The notes: a model not told the origin generated them from the sequence alone. Numbered from the stretch's first letter, positions 10,178 through 20,525 are shown. The stretch: 64,000 nucleotides of DNA from Catenaria anguillulae PL171 (GCA_002102555.1 MCFL01000076.1:1-64000); one strand, 5' to 3'. A program made the numbers and translations.

Positions 10178-10401
10178 CACAGGACGGGAATGTAGCGAAT
10201 TGAGTATCCTGCTGAAGCAAGGAGCGTCGAGTACGGATCAGCATTTGGAGTCGGGCTCTGGTTGCTGCTGTCCATGCCTGCAGCGGGTTGAGGCGGCGGT
10301 CCATCTTTAAAGAGGATCACACAAGCTGGGCATTGCGTGGCAGTTGCATGGGTTTTGTTGCTCAGAGTCGCCGACATTTCGAATGCCTGTTGGTGGATCA
10401 T
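9436..10401 (-). CDS. HEM4: Uroporphyrinogen-III synthase, complete copy
   Basis: 321 residues from the ATG at 10401; a later ATG at 10377 (MSATLSNKTHA) is equally possible. The fold is two HemD lobes. Lobe 1 runs from CVILFKDGPP to TDLPEALDPI and then FIVTSVRAARVF. The linker holds YHHDGAPPPPPPPP. Lobe 2 has AMVVLRGDKSLDIVP, FSPSGVDIVRNAV and IAAIGQTTAQYL. Length fits fungal Hem4. The protein cyclises hydroxymethylbilane with inversion of ring D in the cytosol. HEM2, two steps earlier in the pathway, lies at 56239-57267. The left copy carries a different Ala run and an extra residue in the His/Pro linker. Because this copy has its full N-terminus it is the likely functional gene, although the left copy also has no visible defect. 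Confidence 0.88.
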   Translation of the reverse strand: MIHQQAFEMSATLSNKTHATATQCPACVILFKDGPPPQPAAGMDSSNQSPTPNADPYSTLLASAGYSIRYIPVLCTTDLPEALDPILDLNAPPPEAFIVTSVRAARVFAAAAKLVASKSATLTTATVWTVGKATAQPLVSLPGITVLGTDAGNAQELTDQILAHYHHDGAPPPPPPPPLSSVKNQQRAMVVLRGDKSLDIVPTRLRAAGFNVMEVQVYATSPRVLDMAEIVHNNNTNTNKDEPPWWVFFSPSGVDIVRNAVATDGIELRQDRVKIAAIGQTTAQYLTSEQVGWWVDAVAGRPTAEGLVEAIVEHDRNGRVA

Positions 10402-10699
10402 GTTGGACGACAACCAAAAGTCATCATGACATGATGCCAGTCCAAAAGCATTGTTTGCATGCGCGCTCTGTCACAGCATGGCAGGCCACGGTCATTGATC
10501 AAAGAAATAGCATACATCATGCATGAAAAACGACTTGTGACATAGTCCAGCTACATGTATTGCTCTTGAAGTACAGAATACCATGACCACAAACTGGGAG
10601 GTAATCAGACAATCGGATCGCACAAACTTGTTATGACAATATATACACACAAAAAAAAACACTCACTTGATCATCAGCAAAACTGGGTCGCCCATGCAC

Positions 10700-11311
10700 T
10701 CAGGCCGCAGCCTTCTTACCACCCTGCTTGTTCTCATCAAACACCTCCACGGTCCCAGTCACCTCGTCCACGATCGAAGTGTTGCGGCCATCGTCCACAA
10801 CCACGATTCCCTCATCGGGCATGTCGATGACATCGACACCATTACGGCCGGGGATAACGTCAATCACATCGGGGCGAATGTCGACACGGGCATCGCCATT
10901 GTCAATGCCAATGCGAGTACCGGAACGGTTGCCGTCGACCAGGACTTGAGGCGAGCGCTTTTGCACCTTTTTGCTCTTGCCGTCGTCAAACACTTCAACA
11001 TCGCCAATGACTTGATCCACAATGGCGGCGTTGCGACCATTGTCAACGACAACAATGCCGTTCTTGTTGTCGCGATCCACAACGACGCCGTCACGGCCCG
11101 GGATCACAATGGACGAGTCGCGGCCAACATCGACAAACGAGTCGCCGAGGCCAATGCCCGTGTTCTTGCCGTCACCATCGACAAAGACTTGAGGAGCGCG
11201 GCGCGTGAGAGATGCAATGGTAGGAGTTGGGGCAGCATTGGCTTGGTCGATCAACGACGAAGCGAGAGCTGCGAACATGAGGGTCGCGAGGATGGTGAGC
11301 TTGGGAGCCAT
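10700..11311 (-). CDS. Secreted two-repeat protein B with dibasic sites
   Basis: 203 residues and a close paralogue of the 6730-7314 protein, in opposite orientation. It has the same signal peptide (residues 1-26), RR at 37-38, repeat 1, then a longer basic spacer (DDGKSKKVQKR, dibasic site 118-119), and repeat 2 ending in a nine-residue Gly/Lys tail (KQGGKKAAA) where copy A has only AAA. Leader and coding DNA are highly similar to copy A, but the 3' flanks are unrelated, so the duplication unit ended near the stop codon. No cysteine occurs after the signal peptide. The start at 11311 is fixed by the conserved TACCATGGC context in both copies. Kex2-type processing is inferred from the dibasic sites only. 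Confidence 0.82.
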   Translation of the reverse strand: MAPKLTILATLMFAALASSLIDQANAAPTPTIASLTRRAPQVFVDGDGKNTGIGLGDSFVDVGRDSSIVIPGRDGVVVDRDNKNGIVVVDNGRNAAIVDQVIGDVEVFDDGKSKKVQKRSPQVLVDGNRSGTRIGIDNGDARVDIRPDVIDVIPGRNGVDVIDMPDEGIVVVDDGRNTSIVDEVTGTVEVFDENKQGGKKAAA

Positions 11312-12963
11312 GGTAGATTGAGGGAGAGTGTCTGTGTGAGTGTGTGTGCTGAGTGATGATGAAGCTGTTCTGAAAGTGGAAAGTAGTCGAGGATGTCCAC
11401 GATATTTGTAGGCAGCGGGGGTGCGCAATGGAGTGTGCGTATTTACTATGCCAGTGGGAATATGTAGCTTCATCGACGCGAACTGGCCTCGCGAACACGC
11501 AAAGGCGAGCGAGGGATCGGATTGATCCTTCACTTGGAGCTTGATCCGTCGCCATGGGCATGACAACCCGGCCATGGGTGCACATGGCTTCTCAATTCGC
11601 AGCACGCATTCTTCCGAGTCCTCAGTTTGGGATCAATAAACGAAATACGTGTTGATTCATGAGCAAAAGCCAGATGCAAAAACGGATAAAACTCGCTCGA
11701 CTCTTCGTAGCAGATGGGTGATGAGCGAGCCATGTCACAATGCATTGACAGCGCCTGATTGAGCACTGAACGTCACGGTACGGCCGTGATGACTATGTAT
11801 TCTTGGTCTGATACAATACGATAGATGGCCGTGTTCCTGGTGAGCCCACGGAACATGGAGCCAATCTTGGCTCTCCTATTTACCTTACCCACCAAGTTGT
11901 ACGAATGCCGCCCATGTGGCTGACTGACTGACACGGATGAACGCTTGATTCATGTCTCACTCTTGAGCCATCTCGCACATTTCATGATCGTGTTGGCTTG
12001 TCTCGCGTTCATTGAGCAAAGTCACTCAATCATCTCAATCACAAGTACACCGAGTGCTGCACAATCATCCCAAGCCAGGTACACCTTTTGTGTGGTTTTG
12101 CGGGCTTAGCGCAGAGCTCTTAACATCAATAAAGAAGATGCAAGTGATTGTTGAAGGCTCGAGTCATTTGACTGAAGTGCTCAAGTCTTGGGCGCAGACA
12201 CAACCTCAAGCGTGAGTCAGTGTTCCACCCACGCAACCGATTTACAGATAAATGTCAAACCTTGCAATTGAGGGCGGCCAGTGACCGGTGACACAAAGTT
12301 CGAATGAGAACGGCTGTGTGACGACCCCAGATTGAGATTGTCATGACTAGCATGGCGGCAGGCCATACCTATATTACTATGCTGCGTGGTCTTGTCCTTG
12401 GATGAGCATCTCTATCGCGAAGCCCTACGATTGCTGCGCACGTTAGCTATGTAGGCCCACTGGCATTGGGATACACCGTTTTCACGTCTCTTTGGAATGG
12501 GTTGGAGTCGGTTGGCTCAGAATATGGTAACTAAAGAAACTGGTCATGCCGCTGTCTTGCGCCGAAACCGTGTCCCAAACCTCCGAGCTCATTTTTGTTT
12601 CGTTCATGACATGCACATACGTGCAAGCACACGGCAAAGCAAAGACGGTCTCCGTTTTCAGCATCTGGCATACCCATGGACCAGTTCCCCCCTGACTTGC
12701 TTGGTTTCGCAGCTGGATCACCACCTTAACGTGCTTGATGCCTGCTACAAAAGCATTCAGTCACCCGGTCCAATTTGACTCAGAGAAAGACGGTCCAGTG
12801 AACACCTGAGCATATTTATCGGCTGGCCCTATAGTCACTCTGTTCACATACCGACACAACTTCAATTGCTCTCGTCACCACATTTCACGCGCCGCGAGTG
12901 CCTTCGCACGTACATCAATCACAGTGGTATCAAAAGTTGCCTCCTGGTTCGTCGTCCACAAAG
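11312..12963. other. Intergenic, 1.65 kb
   Basis: The first 100 bases match the leader of paralogue A. No supported coding region follows. An ATATTTATCGG stretch near 12815 may be promoter for the gene at 12964. Confidence 0.5.
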
Positions 12964-14100
12964 ATGTCACATCAACCGCTGCTGCTTTTGCTCGCGCTTG
13001 CGTGCCTTTTCGCCATTGTCCCGGATCCTACCACCGCCCATGGCATCCTGACCATCCCACTGGCGGTCTTGGCTCCAACGGTCCCGACAACCTCGGCCTC
13101 TGCTGGCCTCGCCTCAAGACCAAGCGTTCCTGACGACATGCGGACCGACGGCCCAGGTGCGTGGCCCGCCTGCAGCCACCTTGCAATCCGGGCGCCCGTT
13201 TCAAGTCGCTTGGGCAATCACCATCAATCACAGCGCGACGCCGGATCCAGGCGTGTCTGTCGCGATGCGGTGTCCCGGCCAGCAAGCGTTCACGGGACTG
13301 GTGCGTGGCGTGAATGCGCACAACTGCAAGTGCAAGCCACAGTGCCCAGGGCCATGAGGGCGCGTGTGAGGTGCAATGGGTGTGGACAAGTCGCGATGAT
13401 GGCGGGTCGTTTGTTGCATGTGCCGATGTGCTGGTCGTGCCGGCGGCAGATGCGGCGCAAGGCGATGGCAATGGCGGCGGTGGGCCGTGGCCGTGGACGC
13501 GGCGCCGATGGTCAAGATGGTGGTGCAGGAGGTCGAAACGGCCAGGCCGGTGGTGGACGCGGCGGTGCGGGCGGGGGCGGTGGCAACGGAGCGGGGCAAG
13601 GCGGCGCAAATGGCGACGATGCTGGTGCAGATGAGGGCCAAGGAGGAGGAGCGGGCGGAGCGGGCGGAGCAGGCGGAGCAGGTGGGGCGGGCGGAGCGGG
13701 CGGAGCAGGCGGAGCAGGTGGGGGTGACCGAGGCGGGCAGCAAGGCGGTAACAATAACAACCGTAATAATCGCAATGGTGGCGGCGGTGGAAATGGTGCT
13801 GCGAACGGCGACCGCGGCCAAGGAGCAGGCGACGGTCAAGATGTGGATGATGGCCAAGGTGCAGGAGCCGGCGGTGGTCGCGCTGGCGGCGGCAACCAAG
13901 GAGGGAACGGATCGGCTGGAGGAGGTCAAGGAGGAAATGGCGGCGGAAACCAAGGTGGCGGAGCTCGCAATGGCCAAGACCAGGATGATGACGAGGTCGG
14001 AGGCGGCCGATTTGATGGTGGATTTGATGACATTGGAGGAGGTGGTGACATTGGAGGTGGTGGGGATGATTTTGATTTCGGTGGTGGATTTGATGACTGA
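12964..14100 (+). CDS. Secreted Gly-rich protein with scrambled-frame middle
   Basis: The frame from the ATG at 12964 is open for 378 residues. It starts with a good signal peptide (LLLLLALACLFAIVP) cut before AHGILTIP and ends in a 200-residue Gly-rich tail closing with DFGGGFDD. Between them (about 13050-13490) this frame reads as Arg/Ala-rich noise, while other frames read like a folded secreted domain: HPTGGLGSNGPDNLGLCW (13053 on), PQDQAFLTTCG then FQVAWAITINHS and GVSVAMRCPG (13112-13350), and VQWVWTSRDDGGSFVACADV (about 13370-13440). The shifts cancel, so the tail returns to the first frame. An N-terminal His-Gly after the signal peptide plus a late CADV strand recalls copper lytic polysaccharide monooxygenase-like proteins, but this is a weak match. 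It is either a decayed gene, assembly error, or a genuine new frame. Confidence 0.45.
   Translation: MSHQPLLLLLALACLFAIVPDPTTAHGILTIPLAVLAPTVPTTSASAGLASRPSVPDDMRTDGPGAWPACSHLAIRAPVSSRLGNHHQSQRDAGSRRVCRDAVSRPASVHGTGAWRECAQLQVQATVPRAMRARVRCNGCGQVAMMAGRLLHVPMCWSCRRQMRRKAMAMAAVGRGRGRGADGQDGGAGGRNGQAGGGRGGAGGGGGNGAGQGGANGDDAGADEGQGGGAGGAGGAGGAGGAGGAGGAGGAGGGDRGGQQGGNNNNRNNRNGGGGGNGAANGDRGQGAGDGQDVDDGQGAGAGGGRAGGGNQGGNGSAGGGQGGNGGGNQGGGARNGQDQDDDEVGGGRFDGGFDDIGGGGDIGGGGDDFDFGGGFDD
13645..13722 (+). repeat. Gly/Ala-coding tandem repeat (9-bp unit)
   Basis: Repeated GCGGGCGGA / GCAGGCGGA units encode a run of GGA in the tail of the gene at 12964. Slippage here is likely. Confidence 0.7.
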
Positions 14101-15131
14101 TTTCTTTCTTGTTTTGCTTCAGTGCTCTTTCTGTACTGTACTGTATGTACTCGTGTATTCGTTCAAGCTTCCTCTTGCACGTCATGTTGACCACACGGAG
14201 CTTGAGCTTGCAGCGTGATCAAGTGAGACAAGACATGGACACTGTTCAAGTTAGGTTGTGGTGTGCACGTGAAATCCAACCAGGACCTGCCATCCGCCAG
14301 TCGGTTAGTTTAGGTCATCGTACTGCATTTCCGCTCAAAGAATTGGATCCATTTAGGTTCGGCGGATGAGTGCAGATCTGTACTCAGCAACAAAAACCAA
14401 AAAACAGAAGTGTACTTGATGTGTATAGATTGGTGTCGTGTTGGCCCTGCCTGATTCTGTTCTCCCTTGTTCCCCACCCATCACCCTTGTGACATTGTGT
14501 CCCCACCCTCCTGCTCCCTTCTACTAGTTGCCCCTTTCCCTTTCACTTGTTGTGTTTAGCTAATTTGTCTTGTACTTGCTTGTGGTCATTGTTTTGTTTC
14601 ATCACCTCTGCTTCCCCTTCCCCCTTATTCGTTTTCTCCCCCCGGTCATTCTTGACCCCGACTGCCACTCGCCTGCCTTCTCTTGCTTGCCTGTGCCTCC
14701 TTTCATGGGTGCTTAAGACCCCAGTAGTTGCTCTTGTTTCTTGTTCCTGAGCTTCCTTTGTTGGTTTTAGTGCATGCAGTAGCGATTGGAAAAAAAATGA
14801 ATGCAGATCTGTACGGGTTAGGTAGAAACTGCGCCACAGCAGACTCATACGTTTGCTGATAATGGTCACTGATTGTGCATCCTGCCAATTTTCCGCTGAT
14901 CGCTGATCAGGGAAAGCCACTGCTTCAAAAAATGGCTTCAAAGGGGCTGTGTGGCTGGTGCATGATGGGATAAGTATGGGATGGCTGACTCCACGTTCCA
15001 CATTCATTCCAAAAAAAATCAACCACTTTTTCGCTCCGTTCCAGTCTCTCACGACCAGCTCTCTTTGCTCACACTCAAAAAGTTCTATAGACGAATATTG
15101 CTCCCGGCCTCTGCCCTCAATACTCTGCGCC
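14101..15131. other. Intergenic with a pyrimidine-biased tract
   Basis: No gene seen. From about 14455 to 14720 the plus strand is strongly C/T-rich (runs such as CCCCACCCTCCTGCTCCC). This may be promoter or leader material for the gene at 15132. Confidence 0.5.
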
Positions 15132-15845
15132 ATGTACTCTCTGCTCGCCCTCCTCGCCCTCGCCCCGGCCCTCGCCGCCGCTCTCCAAGTCACGGTCAAC
15201 ACGCCCTCGACCCCCTGGACCGCCGGGTCGTCCGTGCCCATCACCTGGACAACGTCGGCCGATGGCCCCGTCCCCTCGGGCACGCAAGGCTCGCTTTGGC
15301 TCGTCAAGGTCAACGGCAACCCGGACAACATGACGCCCGTTGCGCAAATTGCGTCTGGATTGAACGCCAACGCTGGCCAAGCCACGTTCAATGTGCCTGC
15401 GGGTATTGTGAATGCGGCCGACTATGCTCTGCAGTGGCGGTGGGCTGGCCAAGATGCTAGCACGTTCAAGTACTCTGCGCCGTTTGCTGTGCAAGGTACG
15501 CATCCTCTTTTCATATCATTGTGTACCTGGAGATGCATGAGCTGCGCTGACACATGGGTATCGACAGGCGGCACCGGTGCTACCTCCATCTTTGTGACGG
15601 GCACCGACACCATCAACCCCACGGCCACCGCTTCTCGTACGGGCTCGGCTACGGCCACTACCACGGGTACGACCTCGGCCACCACGACAGTTTCACGGTC
15701 CACATCCACCGTCACGGTGACTGCCACACCAACGAGCAGTAGGGCCCAGGCGACGCCCACGGAAACCGCAGGCGCTGCCGCGGGTGTGCGTGCAGGTGGC
15801 GTTGCGGCGGCTGCCGTGGTTGTTGCGGGTGCTCTGATGATGTAA
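15132..15845 (+). CDS. Kre9/Knh1-type secreted, probably GPI-anchored wall protein
   Basis: Exons 15132-15495 and 15568-15845 (intron 72 nt, GTACGC to GACAG, phase 1) give 213 residues. A signal peptide (LLALLALAPALAAAL) precedes an Ig-like Kre9/Knh1 domain: VTVNTPSTPWTAGSSVPITW, LWLVKVNGNP, ATFNVPAGIVNAADYALQW. Then comes a long Thr/Ser stalk (TATASRTGSATATTTG) and a hydrophobic C-terminus (GVAAAAVVVAGALMM) typical of a GPI signal. The family is linked to beta-1,6-glucan and wall organisation in yeasts; many members are small GPI wall proteins of unknown role. The intron is a multiple of three, so unspliced RNA would also be open and add 24 residues. Confidence 0.8.
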   Translation: MYSLLALLALAPALAAALQVTVNTPSTPWTAGSSVPITWTTSADGPVPSGTQGSLWLVKVNGNPDNMTPVAQIASGLNANAGQATFNVPAGIVNAADYALQWRWAGQDASTFKYSAPFAVQGTHPLFISLCTWRCMSCADTWVSTGGTGATSIFVTGTDTINPTATASRTGSATATTTGTTSATTTVSRSTSTVTVTATPTSSRAQATPTETAGAAAGVRAGGVAAAAVVVAGALMM

Positions 15846-17038
15846 GTCAGATATGAGATCTGTTGTTGGTTTTTTTTTTGTTTGTCACAATGGGAGTTTG
15901 TTCTGTATGCGGCGTTTCGACCAATCTTGATTATCGTTTCGTTTCGCCTGACTATCTGTGTTTCGTTTTCCTCAATTCCATACTCTTTTGGGTGTTTTGC
16001 TCTGACTTGCTCTTGAATGCAACATTTTCATTTCCTGTCATATTCCTGGTTGGCTGACCGCCAGTCTGCCGACATGGCGGCACGGCAATATAATCGTTTA
16101 CTGAAGCTATGTATGAGTCGGAAGACCGTGGTATAAATGTGCTTGCGGAACTTGGGTGGCCGTGCCCTCATCCGTCGGTGCCATGTGATAGATAATTACT
16201 GAGTGGATTTGTCAGCTCGCGAAACGGCCGTGAACTCGCAGGCACGTATGATATGTACATAAGGGCAAGGAAGGAGGGAATATCTTGGCAGCGGTGGTGG
16301 CCACGGTCCGAAGTGAATCGTCATGGATGATGCAAATTATTGCGAGTGCGAGTGCGTGTGTGGGAATTGGAACGGCGGCGGGCGCGAGTGTTCCACTGAG
16401 CATGTGTGTGCGGTCAACTTGGCACAGGTTGCAAGGCACGGCGAGGCCAGCGCGTGCACAGGGCATGGCCAGCCGGGGAAACAGCCAGTCAGTTTGCTCG
16501 GCGAGGGCGAGGCGTAGAGGAGGCTCATTTCTGGGCTGTTTGCGAGAAACAACCGGCGCGGGCAGCGGTGGTTGCGGCACAGCAGGTCTTCCAGTCACAC
16601 GACGTGTTGCCAACTTCAACTTACCGATGAGTTGAACGCTCAACACTTGGCATTTTTATACTGTACATATAAAGGCATAAATGTCGAGTCTTGCCCACTC
16701 AAGTGCTACACTTAATTTGAAAAGATACACATGACCAAATCACAATGAAATGAATCAGCGAATGAATGCAGTCGCTCTGTGCAATCATTCTATCAATACC
16801 AAGACGCACACCCTCACCCTACCCGAACATCCCCCACCGTGACCTGAGGCTTCCAAGACGCACAGACTGCCCCCAAATTTCCGGATTCCCGAGTAAGCCA
16901 AGCTTTGTCGACGACAAGTTCTCGGTTCCCACTCGCTTCAGCTTCAAGTTCCAATAAAGGCCGATCCATCCAGCTCCAGCAACATCAATAAAGATCTTCA
17001 TTACTACCTCCAGGCTCCAGCGGCTCCCTTGCATCTCC
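15846..17038. other. Intergenic, 1.2 kb
   Basis: No supported gene. TATAAATG-like motifs occur near 16131 and 16670. Open frames at 16.2-16.65 kb on both strands are low-complexity and lack family motifs. Confidence 0.5.
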
Positions 17039-20031
17039 ATGTCAAGCTCTCCTGCTACCGCCCCAAAGCCCGTCCCCACCATGGACCCAGTCACGGGAAA
17101 GCTCAGCGACGGCTCAAAGTACTTTGACCGCCCGCCCATCCTGGCCCACGCCCTCGCCATGTTCACCTTGTTTGGACTCGTCCTGCCCGCCGCCGCCTTC
17201 TACGCCCGCTACTACCGGTCCTCGTCGCCTCGCTGGATGCCCATCCATGCTGGCATCCAAACATTTGCCGGCTTGTGTGTCATTCTCGCCGCCATCCCTG
17301 TCATGACCAACCCGATCGTCTGCGTCAAACCGCACAGGTGGTTTGGGTATGCACTCTTGGGATTGATTGTCATCCAAATGCTCGGCGGATTTGCCCATTT
17401 CAGGACACTGGTCTCTTCCAGTCCGCCGCCAAAGGGAATTGCCAGGAACGGCAAGATGCACGCCGTGTGTGGGGTCCTGATTTTGTTAATTGGCTTTGCT
17501 CAGATTCCACAAGTACGTCGTATTCCAATGGCCTGACTTTTGTTTTTTGTGTTTGCGTGTCGTCGTCGTGTTATATTCACTCAAACTGGTGAAACGATTC
17601 CACTTGCGTTGCGTAGGGAATCCACCATGACTTCAGCTTTTCGGAACAGCCCTGGGCACCAATGTACCTCGTGTACTATGCCCTCATCATCATCTGGCTC
17701 ACGCTTGTTGCCATCAAGGAGGTGGCCAACATGCAATCCAAAGCCTCGCCCTTTGGCAACAATACTTCTTCTTCGTCCTCAGCACCACTCATTGACCTTG
17801 CCGGTGGTCCCGACTCGGCCGCCGCCGCGTACACTGGTGCCGACCCTTCACGGGCAACTACGACACATTTCAACACTGCCCCGCGCCACTCACTTGCTCC
17901 AAACCCAAATTTGCGCTCGTCGCTTGCCTCATCAATGACACTTGCCGACCAAACCGCGCACGATGCAATCAACATGGCCAAACAGGCCAACCTGCGCCAA
18001 CTCACGTGGCCCGAGTTTGACCAGTACGTGACGCATGGTGGCAAGCAATGGGTTGTCGGGCCCGGCGGCGTCGTGTTTGACATATCCACGTGGATCACGT
18101 CGCATCCAGGAGGTCAGCAAGTGCTCTTTGACGCCATAGGATCCAACATCACCACGGATTACTTCAATGCCGAAATGTTTGACCAGCACAAGTTCAAGGC
18201 ATTTGCTTCGCGGCCGTCCTATGTGCCAGACGGATTCGGTGGCGGCCGGCGCGCCACCGCCACGGCGGCTGCGGCTGGCGCAGGCGACAGTCTAACGACC
18301 CACTCGTCGTCGATTGCCACGACGCGCCCGTCCTTCCTGGGTGGGTTTCAAGATGGAATCATCCCGACGTCGGCCGCGTTGGCACTTGCCGACCGCCGCG
18401 TCACGCAGGCCGATTGGGAACATGTGGTTGCGTCGCGCCGCACACATGTGCACTCGCGCACGGCAATCGCCAAGCTCGCGGGTATGGCCGTGGCTTGGGT
18501 GCCCGAGTCTGGACGCAGGTTTGACAAGCACGAGTACCGGCGGTATGCGCTGACGCACAAGGTTGACTTGTCGACCAACTCGCGTGGGGCGCAAGTGCAT
18601 CAGCTCACATTTACCTTGTTGTATCCAAACGAGTCGTACCCGGAAGAACCCAGTTTCTTCCTACCGGGCCATTCCGTCGAATTGCGCATGCGGCTCCCGC
18701 GGCACTTGCAAGCGCGCGCAGGCGGCGCAGCATACGTCACAAGGTTTTACACACCGCTGTCGGGCAACATGACGCACTTTACCATCGCCCTCAAGCTGCG
18801 GCCCAACGGGCTCATGTCCACGCTGCTCGGGCAACTGTCGGTTGCCGCGCACCGGCAAATCCACATTCGCGGGCCATTTGGCACGCCGCTCATGAACCCG
18901 GCGCGGCCGCTACCGTTGGGCAACGGGTGCTACGACCACACGCTCTTCTTGACGGTGGGCACGGGCGTCACGCCCGCTTTGCAGACGCTGGCGTTTTACT
19001 TTGCGCAGACCTACTTTGAGCAAGTCGCGCATATTGCCCATCCGGGCACGGGCCCCAACGAGCTCAAAGTCCAAGTTCGCGACAAGGTGCTCATCAAGTA
19101 TCCACTGGCCAACGGGTGGGTGTGGGCCACCAACACGACCACCGTCACGGACGGGTATGTCCCGCTTCGTTGCCTTGTCCCCTGGGTCGGTCGGGCAGCT
19201 CGGATGACAGTGGTTGCGGCCGAGCGCGACGTCGACGGGGTCATTGGCAGGGACATGCTGGAGCTGTGCCGCGACGGGTATCCCGATCAAGTCCAAGTGC
19301 ACTATCGTGTGCAAAACGCGCCCAGGTCGCCTGCACCTGCAAACTTGTCGGTCGGCAAAATCGATCAAGCCTATGTCATGCACATTCTGCATACCTCGGG
19401 GTATCTCGCACGCATGCACCAGCCGGGCGCACAGCTCAAGATTGGCGTGTGCGGGCCACAAGCGTTCCTGGACCAGTGTTACGAGTGGTTGACCGAGGTT
19501 GTGCCCGAAGAACACGTGTGGCTGTTGCCGGTGGGCACCTACTTGACGTTGCAGGGCCACCAGCCGCTCGTTGCGCCTGACGAGTATCGTGCACCCGCAC
19601 CAGTCAAGGACCAGTTTCGGCCCCTCTCGGTCGTATCGCCCACGGCCGCGTCCGTCCCCAATACGCCACTTGGTGGCGGGTTTCGTGACCATTTGGATAT
19701 CGGCACTCTGGCGCTCCCTTTGTCACCTACCACACATCAGGTGTCATCCGGAAACGGAAATGACGCCCAAGATGACAACCGCGACGACGATGACGACGGC
19801 ACCTTGTTTCTGCCCGGATTGCCCGTGCATAAGGATCCAGGAAGCAATCAGTCCGAGTGGTTTTACTTGCCGCCCGAGACGGCCGCCAGGGCCGTCCACA
19901 CTCAGGCACGTGGCGCCAGTGTTGGGCCACCAGGGACTGGCATGCCCGAAATGGTCGAGATTGTCGTGAGTGAGCCAGGCGTGGCCGTGGTGCAGGAAAA
20001 GCGCGGAAGCGCATTTATTCGGACGCGGTAA
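17039..20031 (+). CDS. Cytochrome b561-b5-reductase triple fusion
   Basis: Exons 17039-17512 and 17617-20031 (intron 104 nt, GTACGT to GTAG, phase 0) give 962 residues. Residues 35-190 hold about five membrane helices with a b561-like set of histidines (MPIHAG, KPHRWFGYALLG, GKMHAVCG). A cytochrome b5 domain follows at about 285-370, with heme-loop WITSHPGGQQVL and a second candidate His in FDQHKFKAF. From about 470 a ferredoxin-reductase-type module shows the FAD motif RFYTPLSGN, RGPFGTP, the nucleotide loop TVGTGVTPAL, and near 590-600 the motif GVCGPQAF. The C-terminal 130 residues are acidic and low-complexity. The natural reading is a membrane enzyme passing electrons from NAD(P)H through FAD and b5 heme to the b561 hemes, perhaps reducing ferric iron or a quinone. 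Substrate and membrane are unknown. Confidence 0.8.
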
Positions 20032-20499
20032 GGATGGGTTATGTTTTTCTTTTGCAGGTTTATGATTAGGTAGTGCATTTCTTTTTTGTGTCATATTTAA
20101 ATCGTTTTGTCAATCTATAGCTAATGAGACGCAGCAGCGACATCCTTGAAGGAACGCAAACATAAATTCCACTGACTTGGAAGACAGCAACATAAAGACA
20201 TACACACACCAACGAATCGATGTTGTGCAGCTCGATTGTCACGGCAAAGGAGGGATGTATCGTTCGCCGGTTTCTCGGTACAGTAAGTACACTGCATTAT
20301 TGTCAGGATGCTCGTTGTGAGCCGTCCATTCTTTGACTCTTTCAATGTATGACGTTTGCTTTCATGACATGGCCAAAGTAGCAGCAACGATAGTTCAATG
20401 GGAATGACATTCAGGGGCAACAAGAATGAACACCAAAACACACTAAAACACAATTGAATCGAGCTAATCAAGCTAGCTTGGCTCGTCTCGGACAGCGTG
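20032..20499. other. Convergent 3' flanks
   Basis: AT-richer spacer between two convergent genes. It contains the first unit of a 27-bp tandem repeat at its right end; otherwise nothing is recognised. Confidence 0.5.
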
Positions 20500-20525
20500 C
20501 TAGCTTGGCTCGTCTCGGACAGCGT
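20472..20525. repeat. 27-bp tandem duplication spanning a stop codon
   Basis: Two perfect 27-bp units, 20472-20498 and 20499-20525, each starting GCTAGCTTGGCTCG. The second unit encodes the last residues and the stop (20500-20502) of the minus-strand gene; the first is the same sequence copied just past the stop. Confidence 0.9.

Noticed and set aside
13330-13342. 13-nt GT-AG stretch that would restore frame in the 12964 gene
   Set aside because: Far too short for spliceosomal splicing, and other frame changes in the gene have no such explanation.
13028-14194. 388-codon His/Leu/Arg-rich open frame on the minus strand
   Set aside because: Complement of the Gly-rich repeat; low complexity, no plausible product.
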